Shown here piece by piece: positions 49,668 through 62,500 of a stretch of DNA of 64,000 nucleotides. The stretch is from contig JAMKCF010000019.1 in assembly GCA_023634235.1 (NCBI GenBank), positions 12,603,684 to 12,667,683 on the forward strand, read 5' to 3'. The notes below the pieces were generated by a model. The model worked only from the letters and a program-made list of their open reading frames with translations, ran no database searches and had not been told where the DNA came from. Position numbers and translations under genes: made by a program. Every line of letters starts with the position of its first letter. Positions within the stretch are counted from its first letter, which is position 1. The DNA comes from Pisaster brevispinus. Its lineage: Eukaryota > Echinodermata > Asteroidea > Forcipulatida > Asteriidae.

Positions 49668-52600
49668 CTACAAAATCTTGATCTTAACGAAACTCAGGGC
49701 AGAGAGAGCCCTTGAGACGGGCTTTCCAATGGTGTAAAACTTGTGAAGATCCAGTATTATTCTGAGGCTGATTTGACCGTGTTTACTTTGTCTTTTTTTC
49801 TTTGACAGCTCTGTGTACAAAAATCCCATTGGGGATGCTTTTGAGGAGCGTTCTGAGTAGCCCCACTTCCTGGTCATTTCCGCTATGAAGCTTGCCCTCC
49901 GGGTCGCCAAAAATTTGATTTTCGGATGCAGGGATATCCAAGGCAGACTCAGGTACAAATTTTGTCTCTCTAGCATTTCTAGTTCATGAGTTATTCCCAA
50001 CCTTAGCTGAGAAATTATTCCGGACCTTTTTGTGCCGGCTTTTTCTCACCGGCGATGACGTAGGCATGTAATACGGTGGAGTTTCGGGCAGCCCTACTTC
50101 CAGGAAGCTGGCCTCGCCTACAAAATCCTGATCTTAACGAAACTCAGGGCAGAGAGAGCCCTTGAGACGGGCTTTGCAATGGTGTAAAACTTGTGAAGAT
50201 CCAGTATTATTCTGAGGCTGATTTGACCGTGTTTACTTTGTCTTTTTTTCTTTGACAGCTCTGTGTACAAAAATCCCATTGGGGATGCTTTTGAGGAGCG
50301 TTCTGAGTAGCCCCACCTCCTGGTCATTTCCGCTATGAAGCTTGCCCTCCGGGTCGCCAAAAGTTTGATTTTCGGATGCAAGGATATCCAAGGCAGACTC
50401 AGGTACAAATTTTGTCTCTCTAGCATTTCTAGTTCATGAGTTATTCCCAACCTTAGCTGAGAAATTATTCCGGACCTTTTTGTGCCGGCTTTTTCTCACC
50501 GGCGATGACGTAGGCATGTAATACGGTGGAGTTTCGGGCAGCCCTACTTCCAGGAAGCTGGCCTCGCCTAAAAAATCCTGATCTTAACGAAACTCAGGGC
50601 AGAGAGAGCCCTTGAAACGGGCTTTCCAATGGTGTAAAACTTGTGAAGATCCAGTATTATTCTGAGGCTGATTTGACCGTGTTTACTTTGTCTTTTTTTC
50701 TTTGACAGCTCTGTGTACAAAAATCCCATTGGGGATGCTTTTGAGGAGCGTTCTGAGTAGCCCCACCTCCTGGTCATTTCCGCTATGAAGCTTGCCCTCC
50801 GGGTCGCCAAAAGTTTGATTTTCGGATGCAGGGATATCCAAGGCAGACTCAGGTACAAATTTTGTCTCTCTAGCATTTCTAGTTCATGAGTTATTCCCAA
50901 CCTTAGCTGAGAAATTATTCCGGACCTTTTTGTGCCGGCTTTTTCTCACCGGCGATGACGTAGGCATGTAATACGGTGGAGTTTCGGGCAGCCCTACTTC
51001 CAGGAAGCTGGCCTCGCCTACAAAATCCTGATCTTAACGAAACTCAGGGCAGAGAGAGCCCTTGAGACGGGCTTTCCAATGGTGTAAAACTTGTGAAGAT
51101 CCAGTATTATTCTGAGGCTGATTTGACCGTGTTTACTTTGTCTTTTTTTCTTTGACAGCTCTGTGTACAAAAATCCCATTGGGGATGCTTTTGAGGAGCG
51201 ATCTGAGTAGCCCCACCTCCTGGTCATTTCTGCTATGAAGCTTGCCCTCCGGGTCGCCAAAAGTTTGATTTTCGGATGCAGGGATATCCAAGGCAGACTC
51301 AGGTACAAATTTTGTCTCTCTAGCATTTCTAGTTCATGAGTTATTCCCAACCTTAGCTGAGAAATTATTCCGGACCTTTTTGTGCCGGCTTTTTCTCACC
51401 GGCGATGACGTAGGCATGTAATACGGTGGAGTTTCGGGCAGCCCTACTTCCAGGAAGCTGGCCTCGCCTACAAAATCCTGATCTTAACGAAACTCAGGGC
51501 AGAGAGAGCCCTTGAGACGGGCTTTCCAATGGTGTAAAACTTGTGAAGATCCAGTATTATTCTGAGGCTGATTTGACCGTGTTTACTTTGTCTTTTTTTC
51601 TTTGACAGCTCTGTGTACAAAAATCCCATTGGGGATGCTTTTGAGGAGCGATCTGAGTAGCCCCACCTCCTGGTCATTTCTGCTATGAAGCTTGCCCTCC
51701 GGGTCGCCAAAAGTTTGATTTTCGGATGCAGGGATATCCAAGGCAGACTCAGGTACAAATTTTGTCTCTCTAGCATTTCTAGTTCATGAGTTATTCCCAA
51801 CCTTAGCTGAGAAATTATTCCGGACCTTTTTGTGCCGGCTTTTTCTCACCGGCGATGACGTAGGCATGTAATACGGTGGAGTTTCGGGCAGCCCTACTTC
51901 CAGGAAGCTGGCCTCGCCTACAAAATCCTGATCTTAACGAAACTCAGGGCAGAGAGAGCCCTTGAGACGGGCTTTCCAATGGTGTAAAACTTGTGAAGAT
52001 CCAGTATTATTCTGAGGCTGATTTGACCGTGTTTACTTTGTCTTTTTTTCTTTGACAGCTCTCTGTACAAAAATCCCATTGGGGATGCTTTTGAGGAGCG
52101 TTCTGAGTAGCCCCACCTCCTGGTCATTTCCGCTATGAAGCTTGCCCTCCGGGTCGCCAAAAGTTTGATTTTCGGATGCAGGGATATCCAAGGCAGACTC
52201 AGGTACAAATTTTGTCTCTCTAGCATTTCTAGTTCATGAGTTATTCCCAACCTTAGCTGAGAAATTATTCCGGACCTTTTTGTGCCGGCTTTTTCTCACC
52301 GGCGATGACGTAGGCATGTAATACGGTGGAGTTTCGGGCAGCCCTACTTCCAGGAAGCTGGCCTCGCCTACAAAATCTTGATCTTAACGAAACTCAGGGC
52401 AGAGAGAGCCCTTGAGACGGGCTTTCCAATGGTGTAAAACTTGTGAAGATCCAGTATTATTCTGAGGCTGATTTGACCGTGTTTACTTTGTCTTTTTTTC
52501 TTTGACAGCTCTGTGTACAAAAATCCCATTGGGGATGCTTTTGAGGAGCGTTCTGAGTAGCCCCACTTCCTGGTCATTTCCGCTATGAAGCTTGCCCTCC

Positions 52601-55067
52601 GGGTCGCTAAAAGTTTGATTTTCGGATGCAGGGATATCCAAGGCAGACTCAGGTACAAATTTTGTCTCTCTAGCATTTCTAGTTCATGAGTTATTCCCAA
52701 CCTTAGCTGAGAAATTATTCCGGACCTTTTTGTGCCGGCTTTTTCTCACCGGCGATGACGTAGGCATGTAATACGGTGGAGTTTCGGGCAGCCCTACTTC
52801 CAGGAAGCTGGCCTCGCCTACAAAATCCTGATCTTAACGAAACTCAGGGCAGAGAGAGCCCTTGAGACGGGCTTTGCAATGGTGTAAAACTTGTGAAGAT
52901 CCAGTATTATTCTGAGGCTGATTTGACCGTGTTTACTTTGTCTTTTTTTCTTTGACAGCTCTGTGTACAAAAATCCCATTGGGGATGCTTTTGAGGAGCG
53001 TTCTGAGTAGCCCCACCTCCTGGTCATTTCCGCTATGAAGCTTGCCCTCCGGGTCGCCAAAAGTTTGATTTTCGGATGCAGGGATATCCAAGGCAGACTC
53101 AGGTACAAATTTTGTCTCTCTAGCATTTCTAGTTCATGAGTTATTCCCAACCTTAGCTGAGAAATTATTCCGGACCTTTTTGTGCCGGCTTTTTCTCACC
53201 GGCGATGACGTAGGCATGTAATACGGTGGAGTTTCGGGCAGCCCTACTTCCAGGAAGCTGGCCTCGCCTACAAAATCCTGATCTTAACGAAACTCAGGGC
53301 AGAGAGAGCCCTTGAGACGGGCTTTGCAATGGTGTAAAACTTGTGAAGATCCAGTATTATTCTGAGGCTGATTTGACCGTGTTTACTTTGTCTTTTTTTC
53401 TTTGACAGCTCTGTGTACAAAAATCCCATTGGGGATGCTTTTGAGGAGCGTTCTGAGTAGCCCCACCTCCTGGTCATTTCCGCTATGAAGCTTGCCCTCC
53501 GGGTCGCCAAAAGTTTGATTTTCGGATGCAAGGATATCCAAGGCAGACTCAGGTACAAATTTTGTCTCTCTAGCATTTCTAGTTCATGAGTTATTCCACA
53601 CCTTAGCTGAGAAATTATTCCGGACCTTTTTGTGCCGGCTTTTTCTCTCCGGCGATGACGTAGGCATGTAATACGGTGGAGTTTCGGGCAGCCCTACTTC
53701 CAGGAAGCTGGCCTCGCCTACAAAATCCTGATCTTAACGAAACTCAGGGCAGAGAGAGCCCTTGAGACGGGCTTTCCAATGGTGTAAAACTTGTGAAGAT
53801 CCAGTATTATTCTGAGGCTGATTTGACCGTGTTTACTTTGTCTTTTTTTCTTTGACAGCTCTGTGTACAAAAATCCCATTGGGGATGCTTTTGAGGAGCG
53901 TTCTGAGTAGCCCCACCTCCTGGTCATTTCCGCTATGAAGCTTGCCCTCCGGGTCGCCAAAAGTTTGATTTTCGGATGCAGGGATATCCAAGGCAGACTC
54001 AGGTACAAATTTTGTCTCTCTAGCATTTCTAGTTCATGAGTTATTCCCAACCTTAGCTGAGAAATTATTCCGGACCTTTTTGTGCCGGCTTTTTCTCACC
54101 GGCGATGACGTAGGCATGTAATACGGTGGAGTTTCGGGCAGCCCTACTTCCAGGAAGCTGGCCTCGCCTACAAAATCCTGATCTTAACGAAACTCAGGGC
54201 AGAGAGAGCCCTTGAGACGGGCTTTCCAATGGTGTAAAACTTGTGAAGATCCAGTATTATTCTGAGGCTGATTTGACCGTGTTTACTTTGTCTTTTTTTC
54301 TTTGACAGCTCTGTGTACAAAAATCCCATTGGGGATGCTTTTGAGGAGCGTTCTGAGTAGCCCCACCTCCTGGTCATTTCCGCTATGAAGCTTGCCCTCC
54401 GGGTCGCCAAAAGTTTGATTTTCGGATGCAGGGATATCCAAGGCAGACTCAGGTACAAATTTTGTCTCTCTAGCATTTCTAGTTCATGAGTTATTCCCAA
54501 CCTTAGCTGAGAAATTATTCCGGACCTTTTTGTGCCGGCTTTTTCTCACCGGCGATGACGTAGGCATGTAATACGGTGGAGTTTCGGGCAGCCCTACTTC
54601 CAGGAAGCTGGCCTCGCCTACAAAATCCTGATCTTAACGAAACTCAGGGCAGAGAGAGCCCTTGAGACGGGCTTTGCAATGGTGTAAAACTTGTGAAGAT
54701 CCAGTATTATTCTGAGGCTGATTTGACCGTGTTTACTTTGTCTTTTTTTCTTTGACAGCTCTGTGTACAAAAATCCCATTGGGGATGCTTTTGAGGAGCG
54801 TTCTGAGTAGCCCCACCTCCTGGTCATTTCCGCTATGAAGCTTGCCCTCCGGGTCGCCAAAAATTTGATTTTCGGATGCAAGGATATCCAAGGCAGACTC
54901 AGGTACAAATTTTGTCTCTCTAGCATTTCTAGTTCATGAGTTATTCCACACCTTAGCTGAGAAATTATTCCGGACCTTTTTGTGCCGGCTTTTTCTCTCC
55001 GGCGATGACGTAGGCATGTAATACGGTGGAGTTTCGGGCAGCCCTACTTCCAGGAAGCTGGCCTCGC
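49668..55067 (+). repeat. 6-monomer and 3-monomer higher-order repeat region
   Basis: The monomer pair with CCCCACTTCC followed by GGGCTTTGCAATGG recurs after 2700 bases (49668/50118 and 52368/52818). A monomer carrying GGGCTTTGCAATGG, GATGCAAGGATATCC, TTATTCCACACC and TTTCTCTCCGGCG occurs at 53268 and again 1350 bases later at 54618, and a third time at 59569. Two adjacent monomers (51018 and 51468) share GAGCGATCTGAG and ATTTCTGCTATG and look like a fresh single-unit doubling. Confidence 0.8.
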
Positions 55068-58000
55068 CTACAAAATCCTGATCTTAACGAAACTCAGGGC
55101 AGAGAGAGCCCTTGAGACGGGCTTTCCAATGGTGTAAAACTTGTGAAGATCCAGTATTATTCTGAGGCTGATTTGACCGTGTTTACTTTGTCTTTTTTTC
55201 TTTGACAGCTCTGTGTACAAAAATCCCATTGGGGATGCTTTTGAGGAGCGTTCTGAGTAGCCCCACCTCCTGGTCATTTCCGCTATGAAGCTTGCCCTCC
55301 GGGTCGCCAAAAGTTTAATTTTCGGATGCAGGGATATCCAAGGCAGACTCAGGTACAAATTTTGTCTCTCTAGCATTTCTAGTTCATGAGTTATTCCCAA
55401 CCTTAGCTGAGAAATTATTCCGGACCTTTTTGTGCCGGCTTTTTCTCACCGGCGATGACGTAGGCATGTAATACGGTGGAGTTTCGGGCAGCCCTACTTC
55501 CAGGAAGCTGGCCTCGCCTACAAAATCCTGATCTTAACGAAACTCAGGGCAGAGAGAGCCCTTGAGACGGGCTTTCCAATGGTGTAAAACTTGTGAAGAT
55601 CCAGTATTATTCTGAGGCTGATTTGACCGTGTTTACTTTGTCTTTTTTTCTTTGACAGCTCTGTGTACAAAAATCCCATTGGGGATGCTTTTGAGGAGCG
55701 TTCTGAGTAGCCCCACCTCCTGGTCATTTCCGCTATGAAGCTTGCCCTCCGGGTCGCCAAAAGTTTGATTTTCGGATGCAGGGATATCCAAGGCAGACTC
55801 AGGTACAAATTTTGTCTCTCTAGCATTTCTAGTTCATGAGTTATTCCCAACCTTAGCTGAGAAATTATTCCAGACCTTTTTGTGCCGGCTTTTTCTCACC
55901 GGCGATGACGTAGGCATGTAATACGGTGGAGTTTCGGGCAGCCCTACTTCCAGGAAGCTGGCCTCGCCTACAAAATCCTGATCTTAACGAAACTCAGGGC
56001 AGAGAGAGCCCTTGAGACGGGCTTTCCAATGGTGTAAAACTTGTGAAGATCCAGTATTATTCTGAGGCTGATTTGACCGTGTTTACTTTGTCTTTTTTTC
56101 TTTGACAGCTCTGTGTACAAAAATCCCATTGGGGATGCTTTTGAGGAGCGTTCTGAGTAGCCCCACCTCCTGGTCATTTCTGCTATGAAGCTTGCCCTCC
56201 GGGTCGCCAAAAGTTTGATTTTCGGATGCAGGGATATCCAAGGCAGACTCAGGTACAAATTTTGTCTCTCTAGCATTTCTAGTTCATGAGTTATTCCCAA
56301 CCTTAGCTGAGAAATTATTCCGGACCTTTTTGTGCCGGCTTTTTCTCACCGGCGATGACGTAGGCATGTAATACGGTGGAGTTTCGGGCAGCCCTACTTC
56401 CAGGAAGCTGGCCTCGCCTACAAAATCCTGATCTTAACGAAACTCAGGGCAGAGAGAGCCCTTGAGACGGGCTTTCCAATGGTGTAAAACTTGTGAAGAT
56501 CCAGTATTATTCTGAGGCTGATTTGACCGTGTTTACTTTGTCTTTTTTTCTTTGACAGCTCTGTGTACAAAAATCCCATTGGGGATGCTTTTGAGGAGCG
56601 TTCTGAGTAGCCCCACCTCCTGGTCATTTCCGCTATGAAGCTTGCCCTCCGGGTCGCCAAAAGTTTGATTTTCGGATGCAGGGATATCCAAGGCAGACTC
56701 AGGTACAAATTTTGTCTCTCTGGCATTTCTAGTTCATGAGTTATTCCCAACCTTAGCTGAGAAATTATTCCGGACCTTTTTGTGCCGGCTTTTTCTCACC
56801 GGCGATGACGTAGGCATGTAATACGGTGGAGTTTCGGGCAGCCCTACTTCCAGGAAGCTGGCCTCGCCTACAAAATCCTGATCTTAACGAAACTCAAGGC
56901 AGAGAGAGCCCTTGAGACGGGCTTTCCAATGGTGTAAAACTTGTGAAGATCCAGTATTATTCTGAGGCTGATTTGACCGTGTTTACTTTGTCTTTTTTTC
57001 TTTGACAGCTCTGTGTACAAAAATCCCATTGGGGATGCTTTTGAGGAGCGTTCTGAGTAGCCCCACCTCCTGGTCATTTCCGCTATGAAGCTTGCCCTCC
57101 GGGTCGCCAAAAGTTTGATTTTCGGATGCAGGGATATCCAAGGCAGACTCAGGTACAAATTTTGTCTCTCTAGCATTTCTAGTTCATGAGTTATTCCCAA
57201 CCTTAGCTGAGAAATTATTCCGGACCTTTTTGTGCCGGCTTTTTCTCACCGGCGATGACGTAGGCATGTAATACGGTGGAGTTTCGGGCAGCCCTACTTC
57301 CAGGAGGCTGGCCTCGCCTACAAAATCCTGATCTTAACGAAACTCAAGGCAGAGAGAGCCCTTGAGACGGGCTTTCCAATGGTGTAAAACTTGTGAAGAT
57401 CCAGTATTATTCTGAGGCTGATTTGACCGTGTTTACTTTGTCTTTTTTTCTTTGACAGCTCTGTGTACAAAAATCCCATTGGGGATGCTTTTGAGGAGCG
57501 TTCTGAGTAGCCCCACCTCCTGGTCATTTCCGCTATGAAGCTTGCCCTCCGGGTCGCCAAAAGTTTGATTTTCGGATGCAGGGATATCCAAGGCAGACTC
57601 AGGTACAAATTTTGTCTCTCTAGCATTTCTAGTTCATGAGTTATTCCCAACCTTAGCTGAGAAATTATTCCGGACCTTTTTGTGCCGGCTTTTTCTCACC
57701 GGCGATGACGTAGGCATGTAATACGGTGGAGTTTCGGGCAGCCCTACTTCCAGGAGGCTGGCCTCGCCTACAAAATCCTGATCTTAACGAAACTCAGGGC
57801 AGAGAGAGCCCTTGAGACGGGCTTTCCAATGGTGTAAAACTTGTGAAGATCCAGTATTATTCTGAGGCTGATTTGACCGTGTTTACTTTGTCTTTTTTTC
57901 TTTGACAGCTCTGTGTACAAAAATCCCATTGGGGATGCTTTTGAGGAGCGTTCTGAGTAGCCCCACCTCCTGGTCATTTCCGCTATGAAGCTTGCCCTCC

Positions 58001-58217
58001 GGGTCGCCAAAAGTTTGATTTTCGGATGCAGGGATATCCAAGGCAGACTCAGGTACAAATTTTGTCTCTCTAGCATTTCTAGTTCATGAGTTATTCCCAA
58101 CTTTAGCTGAGAAATTATTCCGGACCTTTTTGTGCCGGCTTTTTCTCACCGGCGATGACGTAGGCATGTAATACGGTGGAGTTTCGGGCAGCCCTACTTC
58201 CAGGAGGCTGGCCTCGC

Positions 58218-59568
58218 CTACAAAATCCTGATCATAACGAAACTCAGGGCAGAGAGAGCCCTTGAGACGGGCTTTCCAATGGTGTAAAACTTGTGAAGAT
58301 CCAGTATTATTCTGAGGCTGATTTGACCGTGTTTACTTTGTCTTTTTTTCTTTGACAGCTCTGTGTACAAAAATCCCATTGGGGATGCTTTTGAGGAGCG
58401 TTCTGAGTAGCCCCACCTCCTGGTCATTTCCGCTATGAAGCTTGCCCTCCGGGTCGCCAAAAGATTGATTTTCGGATGCAGGGATATCCAAGGCAGACTC
58501 AGGTACAAATTTTGTCTCTCTAGCATTTCTAGTTCATGAGTTATTCCCAACCTTAGCTGAGAAATTATTCCGGACCTTTTTGTGCCGGCTTTTTCTCACC
58601 GGCGATGACGTAGGCATGTAATACGGTGGAGTTTCGGGCAGCCCTACTTCCAGGAAGCTGGCCTCGCCTACAAAATCCTGATCTTAACGAAACTCAGGGC
58701 AGAGAGAGCCCTTGAGACGGGCTTTCCAATGGTGTAAAACTTGTGAAGATCCAGTATTATTCTGAGGCTGATTTGACCGTGTTTACTTTGTCTTTTTTTC
58801 TTTGACAGCTCTGTGTACAAAAATCCCATTGGGGATGCTTTTGAGGAGCGTTCTGAGTAGCCCAACCTCCTGGTCATTTCCGCTATGAAGCTTGCCCTCC
58901 GGGTCGCCAAAAGATTGATTTTCGGATGCAGGGATATCCAAGGCAGACTCAGGTACAAATTTTGTCTCTCTAGCATTTCTAGTTCATGAGTTATTCCCAA
59001 CCTTAGCTGAGAAATTATTCCGGACCTTTTTGTGCCGGCTTTTTCTCACCGGCGATGACGTAGGCATGTAATACGGTGGAGTTTCGGGCAGCCCTACTTC
59101 CAGGAGGCTGGCCTCGCCTACAAAATCCTGATCATAACGAAACTCAGGGCAGAGAGAGCCCTTGAGACGGGCTTTCCAATGGTGTAAAACTTGTGAAGAT
59201 CCAGTATTATTCTGAGGCTGATTTGACCGTGTTTACTTTGTCTTTTTTTCTTTGACAGCTCTGTGTACCAAAAATCCCATTGGGGATGCTTTTGAGGAGC
59301 GTTCTGAATAGCCCCACCTCCTGGTCATTTCCGCTATGAAGCTTGCCTTCCGGGTCGCTAAAAGTTTGATTTTCGGATGCAGGGATATCCAAGGCAGACT
59401 CAGGTACAAATTTTGTCTCTCTAGCATTTCTAGTTCATGAGTTATTCCCAACCTTAGCTGAGAAATTATTCCGGACCTTTTTGTGCCGGCTTTTTCTCAC
59501 CGGCGATGACGTAGGCATGTAATACGGTGGAGTTTCGGGCAGCCCTACTTCCAGGAAGCTGGCTTCGC
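58218..59568 (+). repeat. Mosaic monomers related to the 27.6 and 35.7 kb groups
   Basis: The monomer at 58218 has GATCATAACG with AAAAGATTG, as at 27620 and 35718. The next (58668) has CCCAACCTCC as at 28070 and 36168 but also AAAAGATTG, so it combines markers that sit in separate neighbouring monomers elsewhere. The third (59118-59568) has GATCATAACG, an extra C in GTGTACCAAAAATCCC, CTGAATAGCCCC and GCCTTCCGGG, and is 451 bases long. Confidence 0.75.
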
Positions 59569-62500
59569 CTACAAAATCCTGATCTTAACGAAACTCAGGG
59601 CAGAGAGAGCCCTTGAGACGGGCTTTGCAATGGTGTAAAACTTGTGAAGATCCAGTATTATTCTGAGGCTGATTTGACCGTGTTTACTTTGTCTTTTTTT
59701 CTTTGACAGCTCTGTGTACAAAAATCCCATTGGGGATGCTTTTGAGGAGCGTTCTGAGTAGCCCCACCTCCTGGTCATTTCCGCTATGAAGCTTGCCCTC
59801 CGGGTCGCCAAAAGTTTGATTTTCGGATGCAAGGATATCCAAGGCAGACTCAGGTACAAATTTTGTCTCTCTAGCATTTCTAGTTCATGAGTTATTCCAC
59901 ACCTTAGCTGAGAAATTATTCCGGACCTTTTTGTGCCGGCTTTTTCTCTCCGGCGATGACGTAGGCATGTAATACGGTGGAGTTTCGGGCAGCCCTACTT
60001 CCAGGAAGCTGGCCTCGCCTACAAAATCCTGATCTTAACGAAACTCAGGGCAGAGAGAGCCCTTGAGACGGGCTTTCCAATGGTGTAAAACTTGTGAAGA
60101 TCCAGTATTATTCTGAGGCTGATTTGACCGTGTTTACTTTGTCTTTTTTTCTTTGACAGCTCTGTGTACAAAAATCCCATTGGGGATGCTTTTGAGGAGC
60201 GTTCTGAGTAGCCCCACCTCCTGGTCATTTCCGCTATGAAGCTTGCCCTCCGGGTCGCCAAAAGTTTGATTTTCGGATGCAGGGATATCCAAGGCAGACT
60301 CAGGTACAAATTTTGTCTCTCTAGCATTTCTAGTTCATGAGTTATTCCCAACCTTAGCTGAGAAATTATTCCGGACCTTTTTGTGCCGGCTTTTTCTCAC
60401 CGGCGATGACGTAGGCATGTAATACGGTGGAGTTTCGGGCAGCCCTACTTCCAGGAAGCTGGCCTCGCCTACAAAATCCTGATCTTAACGAAACTCAGGG
60501 CAGAGAGAGCCCTTGAGACGGGCTTTGCAATGGTGTAAAACTTGTGAAGATCCAGTATTATTCTGAGGCTGATTTGACCGTGTTTACTTTGTCTTTTTTT
60601 CTTTGACAGCTCTGTGTACAAAAATCCCATTGGGGATGCTTTTGAGGAGCGTTCTGAGTAGCCCCACCTCCTGGTCATTTCCGCTATGAAGCTTGCCCTC
60701 CGGGTCGCCAAAAGTTTGATTTTCGGATGCAGGGATATCCAAGGCAGACTCAGGTACAAATTTTGTCTCTCTAGCATTTCTAGTTCATGAGTTATTCCCA
60801 ACCTTAGCTGAGAAATTATTCCGGACCTTTTTGTGCCGGCTTTTTCTCACCGGCGATGACGTAGGCATGTAATACGGTGGAGTTTCGGGCAGCCCTACTT
60901 CCAGGAGGCTGGCCTCGCCTACAAAATCCTGATCATAACGAAACTCAGGGCAGAGAGAGCCCTTGAGACGGGCTTTGCAATGGTGTAAAACTTGTGAAGA
61001 TCCAGTATTATTCTGAGGCTGATTTGACCGTGTTTACTTTGTCTTTTTTTCTTTGACAGCTCTGTGTACAAAAATCCCATTGGGGATGCTTTTGAGGAGC
61101 GTTCTGAGTAGCCCCACCTCCTGGTCATTTCCGCTATGAAGCTTGCCCTCCGGGTCGCCAAAAGTTTGATTTTCGGATGCAAGGATATCCAAGGCAGACT
61201 CAGGTACAAATTTTGTCTCTCTAGCATTTCTAGTTCATGAGTTATTCCCAACCTTAGCTGAGAAATTATTCCGGACCTTTTTGTGCCGGCTTTTTCTCAC
61301 CGGCGATGACGTAGGCATGTAATACGGTGGAGTTTCGGGCAGCCCTACTTCCACGAGGCTGGCCTCGCCTACAAAATCCTGATCTTAACGAAACTCAAGG
61401 CAGAGAGAGCCCTTGAGACGGGCTTTCCAATGGTGTAAAACTTGTGAAGATCCAGTATTATTCTGAGGCTGATTTGACCGTGTTTACTTTGTCTTTTTTT
61501 CTTTGACAGCTCTGTGTACAAAAATCCCATTGGGGATGCTTTTGAGGAGCGTTCTGAGTAGCCCCACCTCCTGGTCATTTCCGCTATGAAGCTTGCCCTC
61601 CGGGTCGCCAAAAGTTTGATTTTCGTATGCAGGGATATCCAAGGCAGACTCAGGTACAAATTTTGTCTCTCTAGCATTTCTAGTTCATGAGTTATTCCCA
61701 ACCTTAGCTGAGAAATTATTCCGGACCTTTTTGTGCCGGCTTTTTCTCACCGGCGATGACGTAGGCATGTAATACGGTGGAGTTTCGGGCAGCCCTACTT
61801 CCAGGAGGCTGGCCTCGCCTACAAAATCCTGATCTTAACGAAACTCAGGGCAGAGAGAGCCCTTGAGACGGGCTTTCCAATGGTGTAAAACTTGTGAAGA
61901 TCCAGTATTATTCTGAGGCTGATTTGACCGTGTTTACTTTGTCTTTTTTTCTTTGACAGCTCTGTGTACAAAAATCCCATTGGGGATGCTTTTGAGGAGC
62001 GTTCTGAGTAGCCCCACCTCCTGGTCATTTCCGCTATGAAGCTTGCCCTCCGGGTCGCCAAAAGTTTAATTTTCGGATGCAGGGATATCCAAGGCAGACT
62101 CAGGTACAAATTTTGTCTCTCTAGCATTTCTAGTTCATGAGTTATTCCCAACCTTAGCTGAGAAATTATTCCGGACCTTTTTGTGCCGGCTTTTTCTCGC
62201 CGGCGATGACGTAGGCATGTAATACGGTGGAGTTTCGGGCAGCCCTACTTCCAGGAAGCTGGCCTCGCCTACAAAATCCTGATCTTAACGAAACTCAGGG
62301 CAGAGAGAGCCCTTGAGACGGGTTTTCCAATGGTGTAAAACTTGTGAAGATCCAGTATTATTCTGAGGCTGATTTGACCGTGTTTACTTTGTCTTTTTTT
62401 CTTTGACAGCTCTGTGTACAAAAATCCCATTGGGGATGCTTTTGAGGAGCGTTCTGAGTAGCCCCACTTCCTGGTCATTTCCGCTATGAAGCTTGCCCTC

